Below are positions 28,481 to 38,128 of a stretch of 64,000 nt of DNA, piece after piece. Each line of letters starts with the position of its first letter. Position 1 is the stretch's first letter. A model generated the notes under the pieces. The model did not search any database. It had not been told where the DNA came from and was given only the letters and a program-made list of their open reading frames with translations. This DNA comes from Acidobacteriota bacterium. Lineage in GTDB: Bacteria; Acidobacteriota; Terriglobia; UBA7540. The position numbers and the translations under genes were made by a program. Location of the stretch: assembly GCA_902812465.1 (NCBI GenBank), contig CADDZE010000002.1, forward strand, positions 31,223 to 95,222, written 5' to 3'.

Positions 28481-29710
28481 TCACTCATAGCGAAGCGTCT
28501 CCGCCGGGTTCAGCCGCGCCGCCGCGAGAGACGGATAGAGCGTGGCCATCAGGCTGATGGTCAGTGCAGCTAGGGCAATCCAGACGCCGTCCCAGGGACG
28601 CGGATGAAAGGGGACGTAGGATAGCGCGTAGACATCCGCCTGCAGGTGGATGAGCTTGTACCGGTCACCCAGCCACGAGAGGGCGTAGCCTAGCGCCAGG
28701 CCCAGCCCCGTGCCCAGTGCGGCGATCAACAGGCCGTGCAGCGTAAAGACAGACCAAATCTGCGCTTTGGTCGCGCCCATGGACATCAGCACCGCAATGT
28801 CGCGGTTCTTCTCCATCACCATCATGGCCAGAGTGATGAAAATATTGAGAGCCGCCACGAGCACGATCAGGCCGATGGTTAGCATGGTGACCAGGCGCTC
28901 CAGGCTGAGGGCACTGAAGAGCGAGCGATTTTGCTCCATCCACGTGGTGGTCTCAAATCCGGGGCCGGCAGCCTGGCGAATGGCTTGGGCTACCGCCTCA
29001 GCTCGGTAAATCTGGTCGATCTTGAATTCGATCACCGAGACCACGTTGGCCAGGTCAAAAAGGCGTTGCGCGGCAGCAAGGTTAGTGAAGGTCCAGGTGG
29101 AGTCGAAATCATAAAAGCCCGAGTCGAAGATGCCCACCACCCGGAAATGCCGGAACTTGGGCACGATCTCGAGCGGCGTCAGATACCCTTGGGGACTCGT
29201 GACCATCACCGTGTCGCCGACCGTTACCCCTAACGACTTGGCCAGCTCGCTGCCGATGATGATCGGGTCAGCTTCACGAAACGTCTGCGTTAACCCATCG
29301 AGCGATCCCTGCTTCAGGTGCAGGAGGAGGTCGCCCACCTGGACCTCCCGGCGAGGATCAACGCCCTTAAGAATGATGCCGTCCGCGCGCTGCTTGCTCG
29401 AGATCAGCACCTTCTCGTAGAGAGCGGGCGCGTTCGCCACCACGTGCGGCAGCCGTGCCAGGCGGTCAGCAAGCTCTTCGTAGTGCGGGATGCCATCGTT
29501 CTTCGACCGGAGAAGGTTGATGTGAGCTGTCGCGCCCAACAGCCGCTGTTCAAGGTCCTCGCGGAAGCCGTTGTTAATGGCCAAGGCGACCACCAGCGCG
29601 CAAACCCCCGCCAACACACCCAGCACAGAGATGAGCGTAACGATGGAAATGGCCGTCTGGCGCCGCTTGGCTTTCAAATAGCGCAACGCGACAAAAAATT
29701 CGAAGCGCAT
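28481..29710 (-). CDS. lolC: Lipoprotein-releasing ABC permease, LolC/LolE type
   Basis: A 409-residue permease with four membrane helices: one at about 20-42, then a periplasmic MacB-like core domain (45-265), and three more helices at about 270-390. The start RFEFFVALRYLKAKRRQTAISIVTLIS and the FTLHGLLIAALGTGLGLALGYALSW segment are typical of LolC/LolE. Only one permease gene is present, so a homodimer is likely, as in many non-proteobacteria. It heads the lolC-lolD pair on the minus strand. Confidence 0.88.
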   Translation of the reverse strand: MRFEFFVALRYLKAKRRQTAISIVTLISVLGVLAGVCALVVALAINNGFREDLEQRLLGATAHINLLRSKNDGIPHYEELADRLARLPHVVANAPALYEKVLISSKQRADGIILKGVDPRREVQVGDLLLHLKQGSLDGLTQTFREADPIIIGSELAKSLGVTVGDTVMVTSPQGYLTPLEIVPKFRHFRVVGIFDSGFYDFDSTWTFTNLAAAQRLFDLANVVSVIEFKIDQIYRAEAVAQAIRQAAGPGFETTTWMEQNRSLFSALSLERLVTMLTIGLIVLVAALNIFITLAMMVMEKNRDIAVLMSMGATKAQIWSVFTLHGLLIAALGTGLGLALGYALSWLGDRYKLIHLQADVYALSYVPFHPRPWDGVWIALAALTISLMATLYPSLAAARLNPAETLRYE

Positions 29711-29782
29711 CGGCAGGCTACATTATTGGGGATACGCTTCGTTTCTGAAAAGCAAAATCATGTCGGGGCTGGGACGACAAGC

Positions 29783-30007
29783 AACCCCGGGGGACGCCTG
29801 CTGATCGCGGAGAGGATCCCCGATGACGAGCTCGGCGCGAAGCGACCTTGCCGCTGCTGTTTGCCGTCCACATGCTCGCGATGACACCGAACGGGGACAC
29901 CTTTACGTTGCCGGAGTACCGCCAATGGCTGCGTGCCGCCGGCTTCAGAGGTAGCCACCGTTGAGGCTCCAGCGCCGTCGCCCTTGATCCTGGCTCGCCG
30001 TCCGTGA
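29783..30007 (+). pseudogene. Relic of the C-terminus of a SAM-dependent methyltransferase
   Basis: Reading the plus strand across two frame changes gives an O-methyltransferase tail: NPGGRLLIAERIPDDELGAKRP, then one frame over LPLLFAVHMLAMTPNGDTFTLPEYRQWLRAAGF, then one frame over again EVATVEAPAPSPLILARRP and a stop at 30005-30007. The pattern (GGRLLIAE, the H-M-L-A-M-T-P-N-G helix, LPEYRxWLxxAGF) is that of the family-2 methyltransferase end. No start, catalytic core or ribosome-binding site is present, so this is a decayed fragment. The divided translation is my own reading. Confidence 0.62.
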
Positions 30008-30288
30008 AAAAGGGCAAATCCTGCCCGCCTCTCTAGCGCGCCCCGGGCAAGTTGTCTCCAGGCGCCCTGTCCGGATCGCATGCGGCTTTTGTTCACTCGC
30101 CCAGCCCGCGGTCAAGCCGAGGGGCGTTGTTTCTCCCTTCTTCCTTCCTTTTCTTTGCCGTCCAGCGAAAGCTGCGGGGCGGAAAACCAGACCTTGTGCT
30201 AGAAGGGTGCAAACCTAACTTTTGGACCTCAAGCTGCTCCCCGTTGGGTTGCTCTCCGCGGTTGGTCGTTCTCGGAGTGGAGAGGCTC
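30008..30288 (+). other. Leader region of the giant surface protein
   Basis: No gene is seen. The frame is open upstream of the chosen start but has no signal or family similarity. GGAGTGGAGAGG at 30275-30286 serves as the ribosome-binding region for ATG 30289. Confidence 0.4.
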
Positions 30289-33200
30289 ATGCGGACTTCC
30301 GGAGATTTATCACAGCGATTGAATCGCACTGCGGTCTCTCTTCTTTGCCTCGCCTTTGCGATGGTCGTCAGTCTGCCCATCGCACTCTGTGGCGCCGAGC
30401 CGCCAGCGCCGCAGCTTCCCAATCCATCGCGCTTGCAGAAACTCGACCCTCAGCCGCTGCGCTTCGAACCTAACGTCGGCCAGGTCCGCGGGGGAGGTCG
30501 AGTCCAGTTTGTATCGCACGGAAAGGGCTATGCCGTGTTTTTGACCGGGGATGGCCGTTTGGTGCTGGCGCTGCGCAAACCCTGGACTCCAAATTCGGAA
30601 GTCAGAAATTCGAAAGCGGAAGCCCCGGCCAGCCACAGAGAAGGAAGGCGCCGGCGGGGCGAGCCGGCAAAGGACGGTCGCCGGCGAGGGGACGCTGAAA
30701 CCGTTCTCACCCTCAGATTGATGGGCGCCACCCAGGAGGCGCCAGCCACTGGCGCGCAACAGCTGCCCGGCTACAGCAACTACTTTCTGGGCAATGATCC
30801 AGCGGGCTGGCGAACTCAGGTTCCAGGGTTCGGCCGGATTCGCTACCGCACGGTGTATCCGGGAGTCGATCTCATTTATTACGGCAACCAGGGGCAGCTG
30901 GAATACGATTTTGTGGTTGCGCCAGGCTCCGACCCCCGAGCCATCCGCTTGGCGATTACCGTAAGCGAGTCCGCTGGCAAACGGCAGCCTGCCGCCGGGC
31001 GCCGCGAAGGCAACGCGTTCGCCTTTCGCGATCGGCAATCCCCAGTCGGCACACGGCTGCGGGTGGCTCGCAACGGCGACTTGGTCGTCGCGCTGCATGA
31101 TGGCGAGGTCCGATTCCACAAGCCAGTTGTCTATCAGCCGGGGCCGAGCTTCCCGCCGTCGGCTGTTCATAATCAACCAGCGACAAACCAAACACAAGGA
31201 AGCAAGACGTTCCTGGACGGCCAATTCGTCCTCAAGGGTCGCAATTGCGTCGCCTTTGACATTCCGCGCTACGACCGGACGCGGCCCCTGGTTATCGACC
31301 CTTCCATCGCTTACTCAACCTACCTGGGCGGCACGGGAAGCGAGCAGGGCAGCGCCATCGCCGTCGATGCTTCGGGCAGCGCTTATGTGACCGGCTATAC
31401 CGCCTCTACTGACTTCCCGCTGCAGGGCGCCGAGCAGGGAGCAAAAGCGGGCGGCAGAGATGTCTTTATCAGCAAGTTCAGCCCAGGCGGCAACACCCTT
31501 ACCTATTCCACCTACCTCGGTGGCGGCTCCGACGACGTAGGGCTAGGTATTGCCATCGATGCAGCGGGCAACCCCTATGTGACCGGCTACACGCAGTCGA
31601 CCAATTTCCCCACCACGCCTGGCGCACTGCGAACCTCCAACGCCGGCCTGGAGGACGCTTTCGTCACGAAACTGAATGCCACCGGCGATGCCCTCGTTTA
31701 CTCGACGTATCTCGGCGGCAGCAACCTGGACCAAGCGATGGGTATTGCCGTGGATGGCTCCGGTAACGCCTATCTGGCGGGCCTCACCTTCTCGACCGAC
31801 TTTCCCACCACGCCGGGTGCGTACGGCAGGCAATGCGGCACCGACGGCACGTGCAACAGCGGCGTGGCGGACGCCTTCGTCAGCGAGCTGAACGCTTCCG
31901 GCAGCGCCTTGGTTTACTCCACTTACCTGGGCGGCAGCAACCAGGACCAAGGCCGGGCCGTGGCGGTGGATTCCGCCGGAAAAATCTATCTTACCGGCTT
32001 CACCTTCTCTCCCGACTTTCCCGTTACGCCCAACGCTCTCGCTGGTTCCTGCGGTTCCGACGGCCACTGCAATAGCGGTGTAGCGGACGCCTTCGTCAGC
32101 AAGCTCGATCCCGCACAGTCTGGCGCCGCCTCGCTTGTTTACTCAACGTACCTTGGCGGAAGCGGAACGGACAATGGCTTGGGCATCGCGGTGGACAGCG
32201 CGGGAAAAGCGTACGTGACCGGACTGACCACCTCGACCGACTTTCCCACCACGCCCGGCGCTTACGCCACAACTTGTAAGAGTTGCAGTGCGGGCTTCAA
32301 CGACGCCTTCCTCAGCAAGATTGACGCCCAGCAGTCGGGTTCCGCTTCGCTCCTCTATTCGACCTACCTGGGCGGCAGCGGCAACGATCAGGGCAACGCC
32401 ATCGCCGTGGACGCTGCGGGCAACGCTTACGTCGCGGGCGCAACCGACTCGACGGACTTCCCCACCGTGGATCCTGCGCAGGCGGCGAACGCCGGGGCTA
32501 CGGATGCTTTCGTCACCGAAATGGCCGCGGCGGGCAACGCTCTAGTCACCTCGAGTTACCTCGGCGGCGGCGCCATCGACGTGGGACTGGGGATTGCCGT
32601 GGACAATGCCTCCAACATCTACGTCACCGGCCAGACCTACTCGAACAACTTTCCCGTCGTCCATTCTCTTCCGCCTCCCAACAACATGCTGCAAGGAGCG
32701 AGCGATGCCTTTGTGGCCAAAATTGGGGCAGCCAGCGGCGTCCTCCTGTCTCCCGGCTCCCTGTCGTTTGGCAACCAGCTGGTGGGAACGAATAGCGCGC
32801 CCCAAGCGCTGCAGCTGGTGAACAACACTGGAACGACGCTGAACATCAGCAGTATCCAGATCAGCGGGGCGAACCGCAGCGACTTCACGCAAACGAACAC
32901 CTGCGGCACTTCTCTCCCACCGAATGGAAGCTGCACCCTCAACGTGGCGTTTGACCCGACGGCGATGGGCCCGCGCAACGCGACGCTGATGGTGACGGAT
33001 GACGGACCTGGGAGCCCGCAGACCGCTTCGCTCTCGGGCACCGGCATTGCGCCGGTCGTCACCCTGAACCCCGCCAGCCTCAACTTCGGCAACCAACAGG
33101 TGGGCACCAGCAGCCCTCCGCAGAATGTCCAGCTCAGCAACACCGGTACGGCCCCGCTGACTATCACCAGCATCACTGCCAGCATCGACTACTCGCAGAC

Positions 33201-35811
33201 CAGCAACTGCGGCAACTCCTTGGACGTGGGGGCCAACTGCGACATCAGCGTGACGTTCAGCCCCTCCGGTGTCGGACCACGCAACGGCACCCTCAGCATC
33301 GCGGACAATGCGCCCAATAGCCCCCAGGTGGTGACCGCTTCCGGTTCCGGCGTCGGACCCGTGGCCAGCCTATCGCCTTCCAGCCTCGCCTTTGGCAACC
33401 AAACCCTGAATACCACCAGCCCGCCTCTGCCCGTCACTCTCAGCAATACCGGTAACCAAGCCCTCAGCATCAGCTCCATCGCCATAGCGGGCGGCAACAG
33501 CGGCGACTTCGCCCAGACGAACGATTGCGGCGCGTCCCTGGCGCCCAACGCGAGCTGCACCATCAACGTCACGTTCACGCCGGGTGCGATGGGAACGCGA
33601 GCTTCGACCCTCGCGGTTAGCGACAATGCCGCCGGCAGCCCGCAGACGGTTGCGCTAGGTGGCACCGGGACGGGCGCGGGTGCCACTCTCAGTCCCGCCA
33701 CCCTGACGTTTGGCAATCAACCGGTGGGCAGCACCAGCCCGCCGCAGTTCGTCACCCTCACCAATACCGGTGCCGCCACCCTGACCATCACCAACATCAC
33801 CACCACACTCGATTTCACCCAGATGAACAATTGTTCCAGCTCGCTCCCACCGGGCGGCAGTTGCACCCTCGGCGTTTCTTTTGCACCCACAGGCACCGGC
33901 TCCCGCAACGGGACTCTGCTGGTAGCGGACAATGCTCCCGGCAGCCCCCAATCCGTCTCGCTCAGCGGAGTAGGGACCGCTCCAGCAGTAAGCCTGACAC
34001 CAGGAAGCCTCAGCTTCTCCAGTCAGGGAATCGGCACGGCCAGCACGCCCCAGGTCGTGGTGCTAGCCAACACGGGAAACGCCCCGCTGACGATTAGCCG
34101 CATTTCCCTGGTGGGCACAAACGCCTCCGATTTCTCCCAAACCAATAACTGTAGTCCCATACTTAATCCAGGCTCCAACTGCACCATCAGCGTCACCTTC
34201 ACGCCGCAGGCCGGGGGCATGCGATCAGCACAGTTAAGCGTCAGCGATAACGCGGCAAGCAGCCCGCAGGTAATCACCCTTTCAGGCACCGGCACGGGGG
34301 CAGCAGTGACACTGGTCCCGCCAAGTTTGAACTTCGGAGCTCTGCCCGTGGGCCAGGCGAGCTCACCCCAGGCGGCGACGCTCAGCAATGTCGGAACCCT
34401 TCCCGTGGCGATCGCGGGACTGGCCATCACCGGTGCTGCCGGCCAAAGCTTCGCCCAAACCAACAACTGTGGCAGCTGGCTGGGTCCGGGCGGGCAGTGC
34501 ACCATCACCATCACCTTCACGCCTGCTGCTCCAGGAACCCTGTCGGCTACCCTCACCGTTTCTGATAACGCACCTGGCAGCCCACAGAGTGTGGCTTTGG
34601 CGGGCGTGGGAACGGGAAACGCACCGGGAGTCAGCTTGTCACCGATGCAGCTCTTGTTCTCCTCGCAAGAGGTTGGCACGACTAGTCCCGCTCAAGCCGT
34701 CATTCTGACTAACGTCGGAAATATGGGGCTCAACATCGCCAGCATCGCCACCAGCGGCGACTTCGCCCAAGTGAACAATTGCCCCCGGCTCGTGCTAGCC
34801 CCTGGAGCCAGCTGCCAGATTGGGGTCATATTTACGCCGACAGCGGCCGGGGCCCGGAATGGCACCCTGTCGATTACCGACAACGCCTTTGGAAGCCCGC
34901 AGCAGCTCCCGCTGGCCGGCACCGGCAGCCAACTGCCTGGCGCCGCGCCTCTGGTCAGCCTTACGCCTTCGAGCCTGGCCTTCGGTGGCCAGCCCGTGGG
35001 GTCGGCCAGTGCGGTGCAGATCGTGACCCTGAGCAACGCGGGCACGGCGGCCTTAGCTATCAGCTCGATTGCCGTCGCCGGCGACTTTCGCCAGACCAAC
35101 ACTTGCGGATCCACGCTGCCTCCCAACGCGCGGTGCACGCTGAGCGTTACATTCGTTCCCAGTGCTGGCGGAACGCGTAACGGCACGTTGACCGTCAGCG
35201 ACAACGCCTCCGGCAGCCCTCAATCGGTTGCCCTTACCGGAGCCGGGCAAGACTTCCTGCTCGACGCCTCACCCACCACCACCGCGATTAATGCGGGTAC
35301 AACGGCAACCTACCGCTTGAGCGTCAGCTCCCTCGGAGGACTGACTGGAGCGGTTTCCCTGGCGTGCAGCGGCACTCCCGCTGAGTCAAGCTGCTCGATC
35401 TCACCTGCCTCGGTCACCCTGAGCGCTTCGGGCAGCGCCGCCGCCACCATGACGGTGGCCACCACATCCAGATCCTTCACCTTGCCTCACCCACCGCCAC
35501 CGCTCGTCCCCGCTGGCGGGCCCTGGCGGATCGCCGCGCTGCTTCTCGCCGTCCTCGCTGCGCGGCTTAGCGTGTTTCGCCTCCGCCCCGCCGGCGCTAC
35601 CCGCCACGCGCGGGTCCTGGCCGCCCTCCTGTTGGCAGGTTACCTCGCTGCGCTTCTAGCCTGTGGCACAGGTGGTGGCGTCAGCCTGAACAGCGGCGGA
35701 ACCATCTCGGGTACACCGGCCGGATCCTACAGCCTCACCGTAACCGGCACTCTCAACACCGCGTCCGATCCGCTTCGGCACACCCTCAACGTGAACCTCC
35801 GGGTGAATTGA
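30289..35811 (+). CDS. Giant secreted protein: seven-bladed SBBP propeller plus eight choice-of-anchor-D domains
   Basis: The 1840-residue protein starts at ATG 30289, with a signal peptide (SLLCLAFAMVVSLPIALCGA). An N-terminal DUF7948-like domain (LRFEPNVGQ to GVDLIYYGNQGQLEYDFVV) carries an odd charged insert near residues 103-140. Exactly seven SBBP repeats (YSTYLGG...IAVDxxGxxYVTGxTxSTDFP) follow, fitting one propeller, then eight ASH/choice-of-anchor-D immunoglobulin-like domains (SLxFGNQxVGTxSPPQxVxLxNTG), one Ig-like domain, two hydrophobic helices and a final GTPAGSYSLTVTGT strand. It is probably an adhesin or surface protein. The domains are similar enough at DNA level to recombine. 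Confidence 0.9.
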   Translation: MRTSGDLSQRLNRTAVSLLCLAFAMVVSLPIALCGAEPPAPQLPNPSRLQKLDPQPLRFEPNVGQVRGGGRVQFVSHGKGYAVFLTGDGRLVLALRKPWTPNSEVRNSKAEAPASHREGRRRRGEPAKDGRRRGDAETVLTLRLMGATQEAPATGAQQLPGYSNYFLGNDPAGWRTQVPGFGRIRYRTVYPGVDLIYYGNQGQLEYDFVVAPGSDPRAIRLAITVSESAGKRQPAAGRREGNAFAFRDRQSPVGTRLRVARNGDLVVALHDGEVRFHKPVVYQPGPSFPPSAVHNQPATNQTQGSKTFLDGQFVLKGRNCVAFDIPRYDRTRPLVIDPSIAYSTYLGGTGSEQGSAIAVDASGSAYVTGYTASTDFPLQGAEQGAKAGGRDVFISKFSPGGNTLTYSTYLGGGSDDVGLGIAIDAAGNPYVTGYTQSTNFPTTPGALRTSNAGLEDAFVTKLNATGDALVYSTYLGGSNLDQAMGIAVDGSGNAYLAGLTFSTDFPTTPGAYGRQCGTDGTCNSGVADAFVSELNASGSALVYSTYLGGSNQDQGRAVAVDSAGKIYLTGFTFSPDFPVTPNALAGSCGSDGHCNSGVADAFVSKLDPAQSGAASLVYSTYLGGSGTDNGLGIAVDSAGKAYVTGLTTSTDFPTTPGAYATTCKSCSAGFNDAFLSKIDAQQSGSASLLYSTYLGGSGNDQGNAIAVDAAGNAYVAGATDSTDFPTVDPAQAANAGATDAFVTEMAAAGNALVTSSYLGGGAIDVGLGIAVDNASNIYVTGQTYSNNFPVVHSLPPPNNMLQGASDAFVAKIGAASGVLLSPGSLSFGNQLVGTNSAPQALQLVNNTGTTLNISSIQISGANRSDFTQTNTCGTSLPPNGSCTLNVAFDPTAMGPRNATLMVTDDGPGSPQTASLSGTGIAPVVTLNPASLNFGNQQVGTSSPPQNVQLSNTGTAPLTITSITASIDYSQTSNCGNSLDVGANCDISVTFSPSGVGPRNGTLSIADNAPNSPQVVTASGSGVGPVASLSPSSLAFGNQTLNTTSPPLPVTLSNTGNQALSISSIAIAGGNSGDFAQTNDCGASLAPNASCTINVTFTPGAMGTRASTLAVSDNAAGSPQTVALGGTGTGAGATLSPATLTFGNQPVGSTSPPQFVTLTNTGAATLTITNITTTLDFTQMNNCSSSLPPGGSCTLGVSFAPTGTGSRNGTLLVADNAPGSPQSVSLSGVGTAPAVSLTPGSLSFSSQGIGTASTPQVVVLANTGNAPLTISRISLVGTNASDFSQTNNCSPILNPGSNCTISVTFTPQAGGMRSAQLSVSDNAASSPQVITLSGTGTGAAVTLVPPSLNFGALPVGQASSPQAATLSNVGTLPVAIAGLAITGAAGQSFAQTNNCGSWLGPGGQCTITITFTPAAPGTLSATLTVSDNAPGSPQSVALAGVGTGNAPGVSLSPMQLLFSSQEVGTTSPAQAVILTNVGNMGLNIASIATSGDFAQVNNCPRLVLAPGASCQIGVIFTPTAAGARNGTLSITDNAFGSPQQLPLAGTGSQLPGAAPLVSLTPSSLAFGGQPVGSASAVQIVTLSNAGTAALAISSIAVAGDFRQTNTCGSTLPPNARCTLSVTFVPSAGGTRNGTLTVSDNASGSPQSVALTGAGQDFLLDASPTTTAINAGTTATYRLSVSSLGGLTGAVSLACSGTPAESSCSISPASVTLSASGSAAATMTVATTSRSFTLPHPPPPLVPAGGPWRIAALLLAVLAARLSVFRLRPAGATRHARVLAALLLAGYLAALLACGTGGGVSLNSGGTISGTPAGSYSLTVTGTLNTASDPLRHTLNVNLRVN

Positions 35812-35847
35812 GCCCTCCCAGGAGGCTCGGACGGTAGCAGGAGCTTC

Positions 35848-35904
35848 TTCCATAAAATGTATCCATTTGATTACAGGGCACATTACGGCTTTGTTTGGAA
35901 AAAA
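35848..35904 (+). repeat. Dispersed ~55-bp repeat, copy 1
   Basis: First of four copies found in two gene-free gaps. The core CACATTACGGCTTTGTTTG (35879-35897) is flanked by TTCCATAAAATGTATCCAT on the left and a run of A on the right. It lies 36 bases after the stop of the giant surface gene. Confidence 0.75.
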
Positions 35905-36009
35905 GTGTCACCGCTAACTGGGCGAGAAGAGCTGAGAGGCTGTTCCGCAATTTCTCGGTACCCACGTCAGCTTGGTACCTGGCCATCCGGAAGACTGGCC
36001 CGCTGATTC

Positions 36010-36065
36010 TTCCAAAAAATGTATCCATCTGATTAAACGGCACATTACGGCTTTGTTTGTAAAAA
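36010..36065 (+). repeat. Dispersed ~55-bp repeat, copy 2
   Basis: Second copy, same orientation, starting 162 bases after copy 1. It shares TTCCA, ATGTATCCAT, the full CACATTACGGCTTTGTTTG core and the A-run, with only scattered differences from copy 1. Confidence 0.75.
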
Positions 36066-36480
36066 TTTCTCCACAGGGTGGTCGGCACTGAGTGAGTTTA
36101 CCTGCGCCGCCTCCGGGGCTTGGCGACGTAGCGGCTGGCGGCTCAAACTCTTTCACGCTTGAGTTAACTCTGCGGGTGGTTGACCCAAGCTGAGGTGAAG
36201 CAAACACTAAGGTCCCCAGGTAGGCAGCGGGGGATGTAAAGCGCCGGGCGGCAGAGCTTGTTAACCACATATTAAATGGGTCTCTACGGCCGGTCAAGCT
36301 ACCGACGGTGGCTATGCGGGTCGGACAGCTAAGGGCGGCTGATAGCCTCCGGACGGAGCGTAGGGCGAGGAGACCGCCGCAGGATCGCGGTGGAAGGGAT
36401 CTGAGTAAAAATCGCTAGAGCGCTCCGCAGGCTAGCAGCGGTCGGGCGCCCGCAGGGCCATTCTACCGATTGCCTCCTAG

Positions 36481-38025
36481 CTACTCGCGCTTCTCCGGAC
36501 GCAGGAGGGGAAAGAGGATGACATCGCGGATGGTCCGCGAGTTGGTGAAGAGCATGGCAAGGCGGTCGATGCCGATGCCTTCGCCCCCGGTGGGCGGCAT
36601 GCCGTAGCTGAGGGCACGAATGTAGTCCTCGTCGATGGCGTGAGCCGAGAGATCGCCCTTCTGGCGCAGAAGCTGCTGGTACTCGAAGCGGTCGCGCTGC
36701 TCGACCGGATCATTCAACTCGCTGAAGGCGTTGGCGATCTCCATACCTCCGATGTAGAGCTCGAAGCGCTCGACAAAGTTCGGGTCGTCCGGCTTCTGCT
36801 TGGCCAGGGGTGAAACCTCGAGGGGGAAATCGATAACGAATGTAGGCTGAATCAGATGTTCCTCGGCTACTGCCTCAAACAGCGCCTGCAGTTTCATGCC
36901 GGGGGCCGCATCGGACCGTACGTTGACCAGGGAAGGCGAGCCGGGTTGCTTCGCCGCCCACTCGTTGAAGGCGCGAATGTGTCGGTCCAGCTCGCTGGCC
37001 TGGGTGAGACTGCCCAGGCTGGGGGCGGGACCCGCCGCTGGCGGCCAGTAGCGAATCACCGCTTCCCTCATCGTGAGCCGCTGGAACTCAGCTAGCGAAA
37101 GGCGATGCCCGCACCAGTCGAACTCCTGAGAACCCAGCACGGCTTGGGCGGCGTGCCGCAGCAGCCGCTCCGTGAGGCGCATCATGTCCTGGTAGTCAGC
37201 ATAGGCCTGATAGAACTCGAGCATGGTGAATTCCGGGTTGTGCTGTTTGGAGATGCCCTCGTTGCGGAAGTTGCGGTTGATCTCAAAGACCCGGTCCAGG
37301 CCGCCGACAATGAGGCGCTTCAGGTAAAGCTCCGGGGCGACTCGCAGGTAGAGGTCAATATTGAGGGCGTTGTGATGGGTGACAAAAGGCCGCGCCATGG
37401 CTCCCCCAGCCAGGGGCTGCATCATCGGGGTTTCCACCTCGAGGTAGCCCTCTGACTCAAGGAATTGACGCAGCGCGCGGATCAGCCGTGCCCGGCGCTC
37501 GAAGACCTCGCGAACCTCGGGATTCACCATCAAGTCGAGGTAGCGCTGCCGGTAGCGAATCTCCACGTCGGCCAAGCCATGCCACTTCTCGGGCAAAGGG
37601 AGCAGCGACTTGGCCAGAAACTGGAGGCGCTCCGCGTGCACCGTCAGTTCACCGGTCCGGGTGCGAAAGAGGTAGCCTTCGACGCCCAGCAGGTCCCCCA
37701 GGTCGAGCAGCTTGTAAAGCTGGAAGTCGCGCTCGCCGACGGCGTCCACTCGCACGTAGATCTGCAGCCGAACGCCGCCTCCCGCTAGGTGGGCAAAACC
37801 GGCCTTGCCGTGCGGACGCAAGGCCATCACTCGTCCGGCCACGCGCACCGTAACCTTTTCGGCCTCCAACTGCTCGGCCGTCCGAGAGGCGTAGCGCTCG
37901 AGAATTTGGGGCAGCGTATGGCTGAAGTCCCACCTTCGGGGATACAGCTCGACTCCCAGGTCGGCGATGGCCTGCAGCTTCCTTTGCCGCTGCCGGACCA
38001 GTTCTGATATCTCGCTGCTGGACAC
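36481..38025 (-). CDS. lysS: Lysyl-tRNA synthetase, class II
   Basis: A 514-residue class IIb synthetase charging tRNA-Lys. An OB-fold anticodon domain (about 55-150; [21 protein letters not shown]) precedes the catalytic core. Motif 2 reads [22 protein letters not shown] and motif 3 [11 protein letters not shown]. The region [27 protein letters not shown] is typical. The length and all motifs are intact. It is a single gene with its own leader upstream at 38026-38100. Confidence 0.95.
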   Translation of the reverse strand: MSSSEISELVRQRQRKLQAIADLGVELYPRRWDFSHTLPQILERYASRTAEQLEAEKVTVRVAGRVMALRPHGKAGFAHLAGGGVRLQIYVRVDAVGERDFQLYKLLDLGDLLGVEGYLFRTRTGELTVHAERLQFLAKSLLPLPEKWHGLADVEIRYRQRYLDLMVNPEVREVFERRARLIRALRQFLESEGYLEVETPMMQPLAGGAMARPFVTHHNALNIDLYLRVAPELYLKRLIVGGLDRVFEINRNFRNEGISKQHNPEFTMLEFYQAYADYQDMMRLTERLLRHAAQAVLGSQEFDWCGHRLSLAEFQRLTMREAVIRYWPPAAGPAPSLGSLTQASELDRHIRAFNEWAAKQPGSPSLVNVRSDAAPGMKLQALFEAVAEEHLIQPTFVIDFPLEVSPLAKQKPDDPNFVERFELYIGGMEIANAFSELNDPVEQRDRFEYQQLLRQKGDLSAHAIDEDYIRALSYGMPPTGGEGIGIDRLAMLFTNSRTIRDVILFPLLRPEKRE

Positions 38026-38128
38026 GATTTCCGCCTCCCTTCTTCGGCGCGCGGTCCTTCCGCAACTGCAAAAGCGCCATTATAGCGCCGGGCAGGGTGC
38101 TAAAGGTTTCGAGGGTGGAGGCGGGCTT

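Larger units (their letters stand above)
35812..36480. other. Gene-free 669-base convergent gap with the repeat pair
   Basis: It lies between the giant surface gene (plus) and lysS (minus). Besides the two repeat copies, no gene, tRNA or clear terminator is visible. The antisense frames that look protein-like (35786-36088 and 35914-36297) only reflect the repeat, because both copies read KQSRNVPxNQMDTF on the minus strand. Confidence 0.5.

Noticed and set aside
32542..34679. Several long minus-strand frames in the giant gene
   Set aside because: They mirror the repeated Ig-like domains on the plus strand and have no independent support.
35848..36065. A CRISPR array
   Set aside because: Only two copies at each place, spacers of about 90-105 bases, no cas genes and no palindromic repeat.
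35786..36297. Minus-strand frames in the gap after the giant gene that look protein-like
   Set aside because: Their similarity to each other comes from the ~55-bp repeat, two other copies contain stop codons, and no start or ribosome-binding site is visible.
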